Of a stretch of DNA of 64,000 nt, positions 25,554-35,250 are shown piece by piece. This DNA is from Alcaligenaceae bacterium. GTDB taxonomy: Bacteria > Pseudomonadota > Gammaproteobacteria > Burkholderiales > Burkholderiaceae_B. The stretch lies in NCBI GenBank assembly GCA_947379755.1, contig CANCOC010000001.1, positions 1 to 64,000 on the forward strand, in the 5' to 3' direction. The position numbers were made by a program, and so were the translations under genes. Numbering within the stretch: position 1 is the stretch's first letter; every line of letters starts with the position of its first letter. The notes beneath the pieces were generated by a model. That model was given only the letters and a program-made list of their open reading frames with translations, ran no database searches and had not been told where the DNA came from.

Positions 25554-25847
25554 CTAAACACCTTCGACAATACGAATATCACGTTCTGCCGCATTCTTGC
25601 CCAAAGCAGCAATCGCTTCCTGATATGCAGGACTGTTATATGCAGCGAGTGCGGCATCCACACTTTCAAACTCGATCAGAACAGTACGCTGATTCAGTCC
25701 ATCCTCTTTAGTCGCAGCCGGCATGCCACGTGCGAGAAATGTTCCGCCAGCCGCTGTTAGCGCGGGGCCGGCTAGCTTGGCATAGGCCGCCAAGGCATCC
25801 GTGTTGGAAATTGAACGGTAAGAACTGATCCAATATGCTTTTGCCAT
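25554..25847 (-). CDS. DUF1330-family protein
   Basis: A 97-residue single-domain protein of the DUF1330 family, a dimeric alpha-beta barrel fold related to EthD and ABM domains. The motifs KAYWISSYRSI, a Gly-rich turn AAGGTFLARG and VLIEFESVDAALAAYNSPAYQEA are characteristic. No enzymatic role is established. It stands alone, convergent with the MFS gene, and is followed upstream by the Tat-exported FAH-like gene in the same direction, 75 bases away. Confidence 0.85.
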   Translation of the reverse strand: MAKAYWISSYRSISNTDALAAYAKLAGPALTAAGGTFLARGMPAATKEDGLNQRTVLIEFESVDAALAAYNSPAYQEAIAALGKNAAERDIRIVEGV

Positions 25848-25922
25848 AGTTATCTCATACGTAAAGGTAAAAATTCAGATTTTAAAAACACTACATTATT
25901 AACATACAAAAAGGAAATGAGT

Positions 25923-26960
25923 TTACGTAAGTGTAAAGTTCAAGCTTCCTAGTTTTTCTATTCTGGTTTCCAGTCTGTCTCCTGGTTTGAGCCAGACCTG
26001 TTTGTCTTTGGGATAACCAGTAATCACTCCCTCAGGTGTTCCTGTAAAAATAATATCGCCAGGCTCAAGGGTGAAGATCTTTGAGGTGTAGCTCACAATC
26101 TGAGCACATTTAAAGACCAGATCATTGGTGTTGGATGATTGTCTGACCTGCCCATTGACGTACTGCTCGATCTTTAAATTATCAGGGTTCCCTACAAGGT
26201 CAGACGTCACAACATAAGGACCAACAGGAGCAAACCCATCGTTCGTTTTTCCAATCATCCACTGACTGCTGCGTTGCTGTAAATCTCTCGCGGTAAAGTC
26301 CTGGCCTGTCGCATACCCGAACACATAGGATAAAGCCTGGGCTTCGCTCACATTGCTTGCGCGTCTGCCCATTACGATGACCAGCTCTGCTTCATAGTCA
26401 AACTTTTCGGCATTGACAGCCGATACTTGAATAACACCCTGATGTGCATTCAACGTGTTATTGAATTTATTGAAGAGAATCGGAAGCTTGGGAATAGGGT
26501 TGTTCGTTTCGCGCGCATGCTTGGCATAATTTAACCCGACACAAATAATTTTCTCAGGATTGGTAATTGCTGGACCATATGTGATGTTTGATTCGTCAAG
26601 GAATAAGCCTGCGTGACCTTTTTCGAGCGCAAGTGCTACAACGTTTGTCAGCCCCTGGTCACCAAACTGAATCAAATCATCTGTGGTGCGCGGTGCTTTC
26701 AACTTAAACACTTTGGCCGCTTGATCGACTTTCAGAATTCCTTTGGGTGTTTTAACTCCCAACAAATACTCATCACCCTGCCGGTAATTCAATACCGTCA
26801 TATTGGTCGCCATCACAGGATTTGCAATCTTTTTAAGTGGGGACATTCCTGCACCCACACCTTGCGCCTGCGCCTCATCACTGATCGTTGTCGAGGCGAG
26901 CGCAGAGACACCCGCAGCGAGTGCTGATACTTTTAAAAAATTACGGCGTTGATTCGTCAT
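25923..26960 (-). CDS. Fumarylacetoacetate hydrolase-family protein with Tat signal
   Basis: A 345-residue protein whose C-terminal two thirds is an FAH fold. CVGLNYAKHARE, the metal-binding FDYEAELVIVMG and GYATGQDFTARDLQ, GKTNDGFAPVGP, and GDIIFTGTPEGV are all present. Relatives hydrolyse or decarboxylate beta-keto acids or tautomerise oxaloacetate in the cytoplasm with magnesium. Here the first 30 residues form a twin-arginine signal (NQRRNFLKVSALAAG) ending in AQAQ, so the folded enzyme should be exported. Its periplasmic substrate is unknown. Confidence 0.88.
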   Translation of the reverse strand: MTNQRRNFLKVSALAAGVSALASTTISDEAQAQGVGAGMSPLKKIANPVMATNMTVLNYRQGDEYLLGVKTPKGILKVDQAAKVFKLKAPRTTDDLIQFGDQGLTNVVALALEKGHAGLFLDESNITYGPAITNPEKIICVGLNYAKHARETNNPIPKLPILFNKFNNTLNAHQGVIQVSAVNAEKFDYEAELVIVMGRRASNVSEAQALSYVFGYATGQDFTARDLQQRSSQWMIGKTNDGFAPVGPYVVTSDLVGNPDNLKIEQYVNGQVRQSSNTNDLVFKCAQIVSYTSKIFTLEPGDIIFTGTPEGVITGYPKDKQVWLKPGDRLETRIEKLGSLNFTLT

Positions 26961-27210
26961 CTTCTTATCTCCGTGATCAGCTTGTCAGCAAGCCTGTTTT
27001 CAATAGACGGCCCATATGTCCTTCACTCATGCTGTTCGAATTTACTCCTGTTAGGCAGGCCAGTTAAGTGATTTTCAATTACCTGAACATTGCTGCATTG
27101 CAAGAATCATGTGCATCATTTGAATCACTATCGCAAACAACATTGAGCTGATACGATCGGCTCAGGCATCCATTATAAAAATATACACACGCTGGACTCT
27201 GGAGACATTA

Positions 27211-28899
27211 GTGGAAGTCACCCTTATCAAAAAAAGCCTTTTTGCATTGGCGCTGGTTTTAAGTTCTGTTGTTGCGACGCCATTCACTGCAAGCGCGACA
27301 ACGACGTACGTCGATATTGCACTGCAAGGCCAAGTGGCGTCTCCCGACGAAGGGCAAATGGAGGGGGTGGTCGTCACCGCACAAGAAAAAGGCTCAACCA
27401 TCTCAATTTCGGTACTGACCAATGCCCGAGGCCATTTCCAGTTCCCCCGATCAAAACTGCGAGCGGGTGTGTATGACTTGCGCATTCGTGCCACGGGATT
27501 TGATCTTGAACAACCAGTCACTGCTACCGTCAGTAATAGTGATTCGATCGAGATCAATATCAAACTTCAAACCACACGCGACCTCTCATCGCAGCTCACC
27601 AATGCCGAATGGATATACAGCGTACCCGGTACAGTTAAAGATAAAACTGCACTCTTGAATTGTGTCGCATGCCACACACTGGAACGCGTCGTAAAGTCTA
27701 AATACACCGAAGAAGAATTCATGAGCAGCATCCTCCCAAGGATGCAGAGTTACGTCAATCAGAGCATGCCCGGCGCGCCCCAGCTACGCAAAGGTGAGCG
27801 ACAAATGGAAGAACGTGGCGATCAACGCATTCAGGTCTATCAGGAGCTTGGTAAATTTTTGGCCAAAATCAATCTGGGCGGACGCAATACGTGGTCTTAT
27901 CCTCTGCAGACTTTCCCCCGACTCAAGGGTGACTCCACTAAAGTGATTTATACAGAATATGATTTACCCAGGCCGACCATCCAGGCTCATGACGTGATTT
28001 TGGATAAAAATGGACAAATCTGGTTTTCGAATTTTGGCGAACAAAAAATTGGCAAAGTTGATCCAGCTACTGGCGTGCTGAAAGAAATCGATGTTGCGCG
28101 GGCTAAACCAGAGTGGCCATCTGGGATACTCGCTATGCGCCCGGATCGCGAGGGAAAAATATGGATCGGCAATATGTATCAGGCATCGATTGCACGCTTT
28201 GATCCTGAGACTGAGACATTCAAGTTCTTTACCCCCCCTAAAGAAGACAACCTGCCCTCCACTCAGCTCAACCAGGTCTCACCTTACAACACAGGTGTCG
28301 ATGGCAAAGTCTGGGCACAAAACAGCGGGTTTGCAGGTGTGCACCGCTTTGATCTGGAAACTGGAAAAGTTGAGACATGGGCACCTTTTAAAGACTCAAA
28401 GAAAGTCCACAATATTTATGATGTGATATCAGACTCCAGGAACAATGCCTTCTTTACCGACTTTCGCAACGAACATATTGGTCGGATTGATGCAAAGACC
28501 GGTGAGATCAGAATATTTGAAATCCCGACCAAACTCGCCTCTCCCAGGCGAGGTTCGATGGATGACCAGGATCGCCTCTGGTTCGGTGAGTATCGTGGCC
28601 ACCGGATAGGCATGTTTGACACGCGGACCGAGACATTCAAAGAATGGCAGATCCCGACGCCATACTCTGCAAGCTACGATGTCGTTCTGGACAAGGATGC
28701 ATTTGCCTGGACGGGCTCCATGACCACTGACCGGATCGCCAGGCTCAACACACAGACCGATGGGATCATCGAATACCAACTCCCAAGATCGACCAATATT
28801 CGTCGCGTCTTTATTGATCATACGCAGCCCAGACCTGTGCTCTGGCTGGGCAATAATCACGGCGCATCAATCGTCAAGCTTGAAACGCTAGATGAGTAA
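27211..28899 (+). CDS. Exported fusion: carboxypeptidase-regulatory domain, cytochrome c motif, Vgb-like beta-propeller
   Basis: A 562-residue periplasmic protein starting at GTG 27211, with GGAG upstream and a signal peptide ending in ASAT. Residues about 35-125 look like a carboxypeptidase-regulatory/transthyretin-like domain (GVVVTAQEKGS, TNARGHFQFP). A single haem-binding motif CVACH (C151-H155) follows. From about 240 to the end there is a propeller of repeated DxxGxIWFSN/GKIWIGN-type blades like virginiamycin B lyase or streptogramin lyase. No distal haem ligand is evident. Such fusions occur near quinoprotein or aromatic catabolism genes; the function is unknown. The PheC-like gene follows in the same direction. 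Confidence 0.8.
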   Translation: MEVTLIKKSLFALALVLSSVVATPFTASATTTYVDIALQGQVASPDEGQMEGVVVTAQEKGSTISISVLTNARGHFQFPRSKLRAGVYDLRIRATGFDLEQPVTATVSNSDSIEINIKLQTTRDLSSQLTNAEWIYSVPGTVKDKTALLNCVACHTLERVVKSKYTEEEFMSSILPRMQSYVNQSMPGAPQLRKGERQMEERGDQRIQVYQELGKFLAKINLGGRNTWSYPLQTFPRLKGDSTKVIYTEYDLPRPTIQAHDVILDKNGQIWFSNFGEQKIGKVDPATGVLKEIDVARAKPEWPSGILAMRPDREGKIWIGNMYQASIARFDPETETFKFFTPPKEDNLPSTQLNQVSPYNTGVDGKVWAQNSGFAGVHRFDLETGKVETWAPFKDSKKVHNIYDVISDSRNNAFFTDFRNEHIGRIDAKTGEIRIFEIPTKLASPRRGSMDDQDRLWFGEYRGHRIGMFDTRTETFKEWQIPTPYSASYDVVLDKDAFAWTGSMTTDRIARLNTQTDGIIEYQLPRSTNIRRVFIDHTQPRPVLWLGNNHGASIVKLETLDE

Positions 28900-29005
28900 T
28901 ATTCGAGCGACGCTTTCCTTTCAGAAAACAGCGCCTCCAGCTATATTAGGCATGTGCGTGTACATGACGTTCGTGCGTATTTTTATCATCCAAAGGAAAT
29001 TGAGA

Positions 29006-29779
29006 ATGAAAAAAGTTACAGCTCTATTTTTATCCGCTACAGGATTATTTCTAAGCTTCAGTTGTCTGGCCCAATCGGCATCAAGACTGGATGACGTGAT
29101 CAAGTCCGGCAAACTGCGTGTGTGCAGCCCTGGCGACTACAAGCCCTTTGCTTTAGCCAAACCAGACGGCACCTTTGAAGGAATCGATATCGATCTGATT
29201 CAAGCTGCAGCCAAATCACTAGGCGTTCAGGTCGAGATGGTCAAAACAAGCTGGCCCAAACTGCTGGATGATTACACTGAGAAATGTGACGTTGCAGTAG
29301 GTGGCATTTCGTCGTCAACAGATCGCGCAAAACGTGTGGGCCTGATGACAGCTTATATGGTCAACGGCAAAGCACCGATCGCACTTTGTACGAATACCAA
29401 AAAATTCCAGACTGTTGCCGACATCAATAAACCTACAGTCACTGTCATCACCAATCCAGGTGGCAGTAACGAAAAATTTGTCCGCGCCAACCTGCCAAAC
29501 GCCAAAGTGGTGGTCTACAACGATAACGTCACCATTTTTGACGAAATCGTAAAAGGCAATGCTGATGTGATGATTTCAGAATCTGTTGAAACCATTGTTC
29601 AGCAAAAAGCCAAGCCTACGCTTTGTGCGATCAATCCTGACAAACCCCTGCAGTATGGCGAGATGACATATTTACTGCCGCGCGGCGATTTGCCCATGAA
29701 AGCCTGGTTTGACACCTGGATTCATTTAAGTAAAGCCTCAGGCGAATACGATCGTATTGTGGACAAGTGGCTGAAATAA
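29006..29779 (+). CDS. pheC: Periplasmic cyclohexadienyl dehydratase, PheC-like
   Basis: A 257-residue periplasmic protein of the type II solute-binding fold. Several segments match the secreted cyclohexadienyl dehydratase PheC of Pseudomonas: GDYKPF, TSWPKLLDDY, NPGGSNEKFVRANL, NVTIFDEIVKGNADVM and YLLPRGD. PheC turns prephenate into phenylpyruvate and arogenate into phenylalanine. The Glu in ISESVETIVQ aligns with the acidic site region of PheC (DAIEARLQ), which supports enzyme rather than transporter receptor. AAAGGA precedes the ATG at 29006, and the signal peptide ends in CLAQS. The frame upstream to 28892 overlaps the previous gene and is rejected. An amino-acid-binding role remains possible. 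Confidence 0.75.
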   Translation: MKKVTALFLSATGLFLSFSCLAQSASRLDDVIKSGKLRVCSPGDYKPFALAKPDGTFEGIDIDLIQAAAKSLGVQVEMVKTSWPKLLDDYTEKCDVAVGGISSSTDRAKRVGLMTAYMVNGKAPIALCTNTKKFQTVADINKPTVTVITNPGGSNEKFVRANLPNAKVVVYNDNVTIFDEIVKGNADVMISESVETIVQQKAKPTLCAINPDKPLQYGEMTYLLPRGDLPMKAWFDTWIHLSKASGEYDRIVDKWLK

Positions 29780-29873
29780 GCTCGTTTCAGTAAGTTGCGA
29801 GAAAATCGTGATGTTTGAACATACATGACCTCGCAACCAGGCCCACCATATTGATGCATGACAACTAACAGGC

Positions 29874-30488
29874 CTAGCTAGTAAAAAATAATTTGATTCC
29901 AAATCCAATCAGGCAGATTCCTGCAGTCTTTTCAAGGATGAGAGGCATGATTGGATTTGACCTGAGACGCTCAGCTAAAAAATACGTGAGCAAGACAACA
30001 GAAAGTCCATACAGAAAAGTCAAAACGGCGACAGTCACCGCCATGAAGGAAAAAGTCGTAAAGCCCTGATGATTGACTGGATCCACAAATACCGGAAAAA
30101 AAGCCATATAAAACACAATTGCCTTTGGATTGAGCAGCGTGATGGCAAGGGCCTGGCGCATGTAATGATAGGGCTTGATATTCAGTATTGGGGCAGCACC
30201 GGGCTTGGCAAGGAGCATCCTGCCGCCCATGTAGGCAAGGTACGCAGCACCCGTCCATTGAACGAGGTGAAATGCCGCAGGGTAATTGATGAGCAAGGCG
30301 GATAGCCCTGCCAGCGCGCACCACAGCAAGACTTGATCGCCGGCAATCACGCCAAATGTCGCACCCATTCCTCCCCGGATCCCGCCTTTGCTAGTTGATG
30401 TGATCAACGCAAGATTCCCGGGCCCTGGTATCAGCAATAAAATAATGATGGCAATTACAAATGCACCATAATCTGTCACGCCAAGCAT
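29874..30488 (-). CDS. LysE/RhtB-family amino acid exporter
   Basis: A 204-residue permease with about six helices; the family exports amino acids such as lysine, homoserine or threonine. The conserved N-terminal LLIPGPGNLALITS and GGIRGGMGATFGV are present, as is LLNPKAIVFYMAFFP in the middle. The ATG at 30488 is preferred because AAGGA lies seven bases upstream, inside a longer frame starting at 30503. It is convergent with the PheC-like gene, which would fit a link to aromatic amino acids, but this is guesswork. Confidence 0.88.
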   Translation of the reverse strand: MLGVTDYGAFVIAIIILLLIPGPGNLALITSTSKGGIRGGMGATFGVIAGDQVLLWCALAGLSALLINYPAAFHLVQWTGAAYLAYMGGRMLLAKPGAAPILNIKPYHYMRQALAITLLNPKAIVFYMAFFPVFVDPVNHQGFTTFSFMAVTVAVLTFLYGLSVVLLTYFLAERLRSNPIMPLILEKTAGICLIGFGIKLFFTS

Positions 30489-30605
30489 CTTTATGTCCTT
30501 CATCCCACAAGTTGATAAGAGATATTACCCAAGTTCTCCGTCGGACAGGACGAACCATTCAAATTCGGGCGAAGTAAATCATTTGATACTTTTTAACAGC
30601 AGGAC

Positions 30606-32378
30606 TTACTGTGAAAACTGAAGCGTCGCGAGCCTGGAGTAGAGTCCAGACTGTCTGAGCAGTTCGGAATGAGTGCCCTGTTCAACAATTCTGCCTCCAT
30701 CAATGACCACGATGCGATCAGCTCGTAATACTGTTGCAAGTCGATGAGCAATGATCAGAGACGTTTTTCCCTCTAGCAAGGCATTGAGGGCGCGTTGCAC
30801 GTCACGTTCAGATTCAGCATCAAGTGCGGAGGTCGCTTCGTCAAGCAGCAAGATCTGGGGACTCTTTAACATCGTTCTTGCAATAGAGATGCGTTGCTTC
30901 TGCCCCCCCGACAGACGAACGCCACGTTCACCCAAAAAGCTCTGATAACCCTGTGGCATCGCAGTAATAAACTCGTGGGCACAGGCTTTTTTTGCAGCCT
31001 CGATGACTTCGTCATCGCTTGCCTCAAGCCGCCCATAGCGAATGTTCTCCATCGCCGTATTTGCAAAAATAAGCGGCTCCTGTGAAACGACACCAACCTG
31101 GGTTCTCAGCACATCAAGAGGCCAGGCTTCAATCTCTTTACCAAAGACACTGATGCGACCCGTCTGGGGTGCATAAAAGCGTAAGAGCAAAGAGAAAACT
31201 GTCGTTTTGCCGGCGCCAGAGGGTCCGACCAAGGCATAACTCTGGCCTTGAGGAATAGATAACTGAAACTGAGCCAGTGCCTGATCGGCGGGTCGCGAGG
31301 GGTAGGAAAAGCATACCTGATCAAACTCAATTGCAGGGACGCAGGGATCAACCACTGCTGGACGGGAATGAACACTCGATACATCGCTTCGAAAGGATTC
31401 AATGGTTGGTCGTGCCTGGATCAACTCAACCAGTCGCTCTGTTGCACCTGCTGCACGCTGCAAATCACCCCAAACTTCGGACAGTGCACCAATGGATCCA
31501 GCCACCAGTACTGCATACAAAACAAACTGTGTCAGTTGACCTGTGGTGATCTGCCCCGACCCCACCTGAAGTGCCCCGACCCAGAGCACAAACACAATGA
31601 CACCAAAGGCCAGCGCAATAGCCAGTGCTGTGAGCAGCGCGCGTGTCTTGATTCTCTCTTTGGCTACAGTGAAGGCAAGCTCAACTGCCTGCTGATATCG
31701 CTGTTGTTCGTAAGGCTCCCTGACAAACGCCTGTACGGTCTGGATCGCGCCCAAAATCTCACCTGCAATGGCACTCGTATGCGCAACCTGATCCTGACTT
31801 GCACGCGACATTTTTCTGACTCGCCGACCATATGCCCAAAGCGGTAAAATCGTGACCAGCAGCAACACGATCATGATGCCTGCCAGCCAGGCACTGGTCG
31901 CAAGCATCATGGCAATGCCGCCAATCGTCATAACGAGGCTTCGCAAGGCAACAGAAATACTTGTCCCAACAAGAGTCTGGATCAAGGTCGTATCGCTCGT
32001 CAGCCGTGACAGGACCTCACCACTTTGCAACGTCTCAAAATACGCCGGGTGCTGGCGCAAGACATTTTGAAAGACACGCTCACGCATATCGGCGACCACC
32101 CGCTCTCCAAGCCAGGACATGTAATAAAACCGTGTCGCAGTCGCGACCGCCAGCAAGATCGAAATCAGTAAAAGATAGATGAATTGACGGTGCACTTCCT
32201 GGCTGGTCAAGCCGATATCAATTAACTGCCTGAATGCCAGCGGGACTGACAACGTCGCACCCGCAGCAAGGAAGACAAAAACAAAGGCCAATAACCAGCG
32301 CGTACGATATTGTTGAAATATCCTGTATTCCTTGAGCCATCGCCGAATGCTCCCCAACTGCACTTTTTTCTTGCTCAT
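30606..32378 (-). CDS. ABCB-type exporter, fused membrane and ATP-binding domains
   Basis: A 590-residue half-transporter with six helices in residues 30-310 and an ATPase domain after about 350. Walker A is GPSGAGKTT (385-393), the signature is LSGGQKQR, Walker B is ILLLDEATSALD, and the H-loop is IIAHRLATV. It resembles MsbA-like or multidrug/lipid exporters and would work as a homodimer in the inner membrane. It is distinct from the Atm1-type exporter cut at the left edge. The substrate is not predictable. It lies in the same direction as the LysE gene downstream, 117 bases apart. Confidence 0.9.
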   Translation of the reverse strand: MSKKKVQLGSIRRWLKEYRIFQQYRTRWLLAFVFVFLAAGATLSVPLAFRQLIDIGLTSQEVHRQFIYLLLISILLAVATATRFYYMSWLGERVVADMRERVFQNVLRQHPAYFETLQSGEVLSRLTSDTTLIQTLVGTSISVALRSLVMTIGGIAMMLATSAWLAGIMIVLLLVTILPLWAYGRRVRKMSRASQDQVAHTSAIAGEILGAIQTVQAFVREPYEQQRYQQAVELAFTVAKERIKTRALLTALAIALAFGVIVFVLWVGALQVGSGQITTGQLTQFVLYAVLVAGSIGALSEVWGDLQRAAGATERLVELIQARPTIESFRSDVSSVHSRPAVVDPCVPAIEFDQVCFSYPSRPADQALAQFQLSIPQGQSYALVGPSGAGKTTVFSLLLRFYAPQTGRISVFGKEIEAWPLDVLRTQVGVVSQEPLIFANTAMENIRYGRLEASDDEVIEAAKKACAHEFITAMPQGYQSFLGERGVRLSGGQKQRISIARTMLKSPQILLLDEATSALDAESERDVQRALNALLEGKTSLIIAHRLATVLRADRIVVIDGGRIVEQGTHSELLRQSGLYSRLATLQFSQ

Positions 32379-32471
32379 CGATTCACGCTCAACACTGTAT
32401 CAATTTTGATATTAGCGCGTAATTTTTTCTCCATTAAATTTCGCTGATCTGGCATGAACCGAGAGCGGCCG

Positions 32472-33494
32472 TCATTCAACAGTCACATTTGCAGTCGTAA
32501 CAACATCTTTCCAGAGTGCGTGTTCATTCAACACGTCAGCGCTGAAATCGACAGCAGGCGTATAGATCAACTCTGCTCCTTGGGCGAGCATTGCCGCCTT
32601 CAGATCAGGCAGGATCAACACATTCCTGACGGCTTCTTCAAGCTGCGCAACTACAGCTTGCGGGGTACCCTTGGGTGCAAAAAAACCATATAGATTATCT
32701 GCCTGCATATCTTCAATTCCACTCTCTTTTAACGTTGGCATATCAGGCAGCAAGCCAACTCTCTTTCCTGAGGCGACGGCTAATATTTTTATTTTGTTCC
32801 CATTGACCAGCGCCATGGATCCCGGAATACTGTCGAACATCATGCTGGAGGATCCTGATGCAAGCTCTGGCAGTGCCTGTGAGCTGCCCTTGTAGGGAAT
32901 ATGCGTGAGTAGCACGCCCGTTCGAATCGCAAAGAGCTCAGACTCAAGATGCGAGAGCGTACCAGTCCCCTGCGAAGCAAAATTGTATTTGCCTGGATTG
33001 GCTTTCAGGTAGGCAACCAGTTCACTGACTCGGCTGACGGGTAATGTTTCAGGGACGACAAGGATATGCGGCACGTTTCCCAAGCCAGCAATGGGTACAA
33101 AATCATCGATCAGGCTCGCCTGCTGCTTTTTATAAATGCTCGCGGCAATCGCCTGGTTCGTGACACCTGCAATATAAAGGGTATAGCCGTCAGCGGGAGC
33201 CTTCGCGGCGGCGACCAAACCAATAGCCCCCCCAGCGCCCGGACGATTTTCCACTACGACCTGTTGACCGAGTACAACAGAAAGTTTCTGACTGATGGCG
33301 CGTGCCAGCACATCCGTCGCTCCCGCGGGAGGAAAGGAAATAATAACTTTAATGGGTTTATCTGGATAAGCGGCACGCACCGGATGATGGCCCGCCCAAC
33401 CCAGGCAGAGTCCAAGCAACAGCACACCGAGCTGACAGAATTTCGCTTTTGAAATACGACTCAGATCAGTACTTGAATGCAAAAATACCATCAT
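32472..33494 (-). CDS. Bug/TctC periplasmic solute receptor
   Basis: A 340-residue Bug receptor. The start at 33494 (two ATGs in a row, AAGG just upstream) gives a signal peptide ending in HHPVRAAY; the frame to 33545 is rejected. The signature is YPDKPIKVIISFPPAGATDVLARAI, with PPAG instead of PPGG. ENRPGAGGAIGLVAAAKAP and THIPYKGSSQALPELASG follow. It is divergent from the M81 peptidase gene and has no transporter partners next to it. The ligand is unknown. Confidence 0.92.
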   Translation of the reverse strand: MMVFLHSSTDLSRISKAKFCQLGVLLLGLCLGWAGHHPVRAAYPDKPIKVIISFPPAGATDVLARAISQKLSVVLGQQVVVENRPGAGGAIGLVAAAKAPADGYTLYIAGVTNQAIAASIYKKQQASLIDDFVPIAGLGNVPHILVVPETLPVSRVSELVAYLKANPGKYNFASQGTGTLSHLESELFAIRTGVLLTHIPYKGSSQALPELASGSSSMMFDSIPGSMALVNGNKIKILAVASGKRVGLLPDMPTLKESGIEDMQADNLYGFFAPKGTPQAVVAQLEEAVRNVLILPDLKAAMLAQGAELIYTPAVDFSADVLNEHALWKDVVTTANVTVE

Positions 33495-33692
33495 GAAACC
33501 TTGATTGAGTTGCGAGAGGCGCGTGATGTTTGACCCATTACGCACTCGTTACTCAAGCAAAATTCATGCCACACCTGAACCGACGTCAGAGACCACCCAT
33601 GCAAGTGGCATGCTTATTGCTTTTAAAACATATATTCTTGAGTGACAGCCAAGCAACAGATAACCTCATTACAAACCAGGTGAAGATCGGTC

Positions 33693-35195
33693 ATGAAAAT
33701 ACTGCTCGCACGGATGAACCACGAAACCAATACATTTTCACCAATCGAGACACCACTTGCCTCGTTCGGTGAAAATGGCCCGCTATACGGTGATGCAGCC
33801 TATCAGGCTTCTAAAGGGACTCGCACCGGCATTGCTGCATTCATCGATCTGGCCGAGGCCGCCGGTCATGAGATCGTCGTTGCCATCAGTGCGACGGCCA
33901 ATCCCAGCGCCAGGGTAGAAGCGTCCGCCTATCTCAACATCTGCGATGCAATCGTTGCCGCCGCCAAGGGCTGTGATGCGGTCATGCTGGACTTGCATGG
34001 CGCGATGGTTGCCCAGAACACCGACGATGGCGAGGGTGAACTTCTCGAACGCGTCCGTGCGGAGCTTCCACACGCTCCAATCGCGGTCGCTTTAGACCTG
34101 CACGGAAAAATGACGGACCGGATCATCAACAATGCAGACGTCATTATCAGTTTTAAAACATACCCACACGTAGATATGTATGAAACAGGAGAGCATGCAG
34201 GCCGATTGCTCCTGGACATGATTGCAGGTCGCAGCAAACCTGTCATGGCCTGGCGCAGACTCCCGCTTATGGTGCATACACTTTGCAGCCGTACCGATAA
34301 GGGTCCGATGCACGAGGCGGTCAATATGGCCAGACAGGCGGAATCTAATGGCATGCTCGGCGTATCTGTGCTGGCCGGCTTCTCACTGGCCGATATTGCC
34401 GCACCATGCATCAGTGTGGTTGTCGTCGCCGATGGCGACAAACAGGCTGCGGAGAAGATGGCAGATGAAATTGCAGATTACATCTGGACACAGCGTGAGG
34501 ACTTTATTTATCACAGCGAACCCCTTGCGACGTCTATCCGCCGTGCCAAAGAACAAGCTGCCCTGCCTGGTTCGGGTCCCGTACTGCTCCTGGACCATGG
34601 TGACAACTGCATGTCCGGCGGTACGTGCGACGACATGCATGTATTGCATGAGGCCCTGGCTCAAGGACTAACTGATATCGTCGTAGGTCCTGTTTGCGAT
34701 CCAGAAGCAGTCCAGACCATGATAACTGCCGGAATCGGCCAGACAATCACACTCAGGGTTGGAGACAAAGTCCCCCTTACTCAACTTGGCATCACCCCTG
34801 TATCACGGGAATTGACCGGTAGGATCGCACGCATCACGGATGGGGAGTACATCATGAGTGGTCCGACCTACACGGGGCAGCGCATGCGAATGGGCCGAAC
34901 CGTACTGTTCGAAACACCCGCCGCACAGATCATCGTCACAGAGACTCCGCATGAGCACTGGGATCTTGGCATCTTTGAACATATCGGCATTGATCCGACA
35001 AAGCACTGTTATGTCCTGCTGAAGTCACGTATGTATTGCCGGCCAGTTTTCGTGCCGCTTGCCAAAGCAGTGGTCGAGTGTGACGGAGGGGGAGTCACCA
35101 GTTCGGACTATTCCCGATTCCCCTTTGCACAAATCATACGTCCGGTCTACCCACTTGACAACGAGACAGTGTATGAATCGTGTATCCAGCAGTGA
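33693..35195 (+). CDS. M81-family metallopeptidase (MlrC-like)
   Basis: A 500-residue protein of family M81, founded on MlrC (microcystinase C), a zinc peptidase that cleaves small linear peptides. The start motif ARMNHETNTFSP, the metal-site segments DLHGAMVAQNTDDGEGE and DLHGKMTDR, and DHGDNCMSGGTCDD are family hallmarks. There is no signal peptide, so it acts in the cytoplasm. It starts a two-gene unit with a MetX-like hydrolase and faces a peptide ABC importer, so hydrolysis of an imported unusual peptide or amide is likely. A microcystin substrate is not implied. Confidence 0.88.
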   Translation: MKILLARMNHETNTFSPIETPLASFGENGPLYGDAAYQASKGTRTGIAAFIDLAEAAGHEIVVAISATANPSARVEASAYLNICDAIVAAAKGCDAVMLDLHGAMVAQNTDDGEGELLERVRAELPHAPIAVALDLHGKMTDRIINNADVIISFKTYPHVDMYETGEHAGRLLLDMIAGRSKPVMAWRRLPLMVHTLCSRTDKGPMHEAVNMARQAESNGMLGVSVLAGFSLADIAAPCISVVVVADGDKQAAEKMADEIADYIWTQREDFIYHSEPLATSIRRAKEQAALPGSGPVLLLDHGDNCMSGGTCDDMHVLHEALAQGLTDIVVGPVCDPEAVQTMITAGIGQTITLRVGDKVPLTQLGITPVSRELTGRIARITDGEYIMSGPTYTGQRMRMGRTVLFETPAAQIIVTETPHEHWDLGIFEHIGIDPTKHCYVLLKSRMYCRPVFVPLAKAVVECDGGGVTSSDYSRFPFAQIIRPVYPLDNETVYESCIQQ

Positions 35196-35250
35196 GGCCA
35201 GCATGACAAACCAACCGATTTATCCGACGATCTAAAAAAGGCAGTGCACC

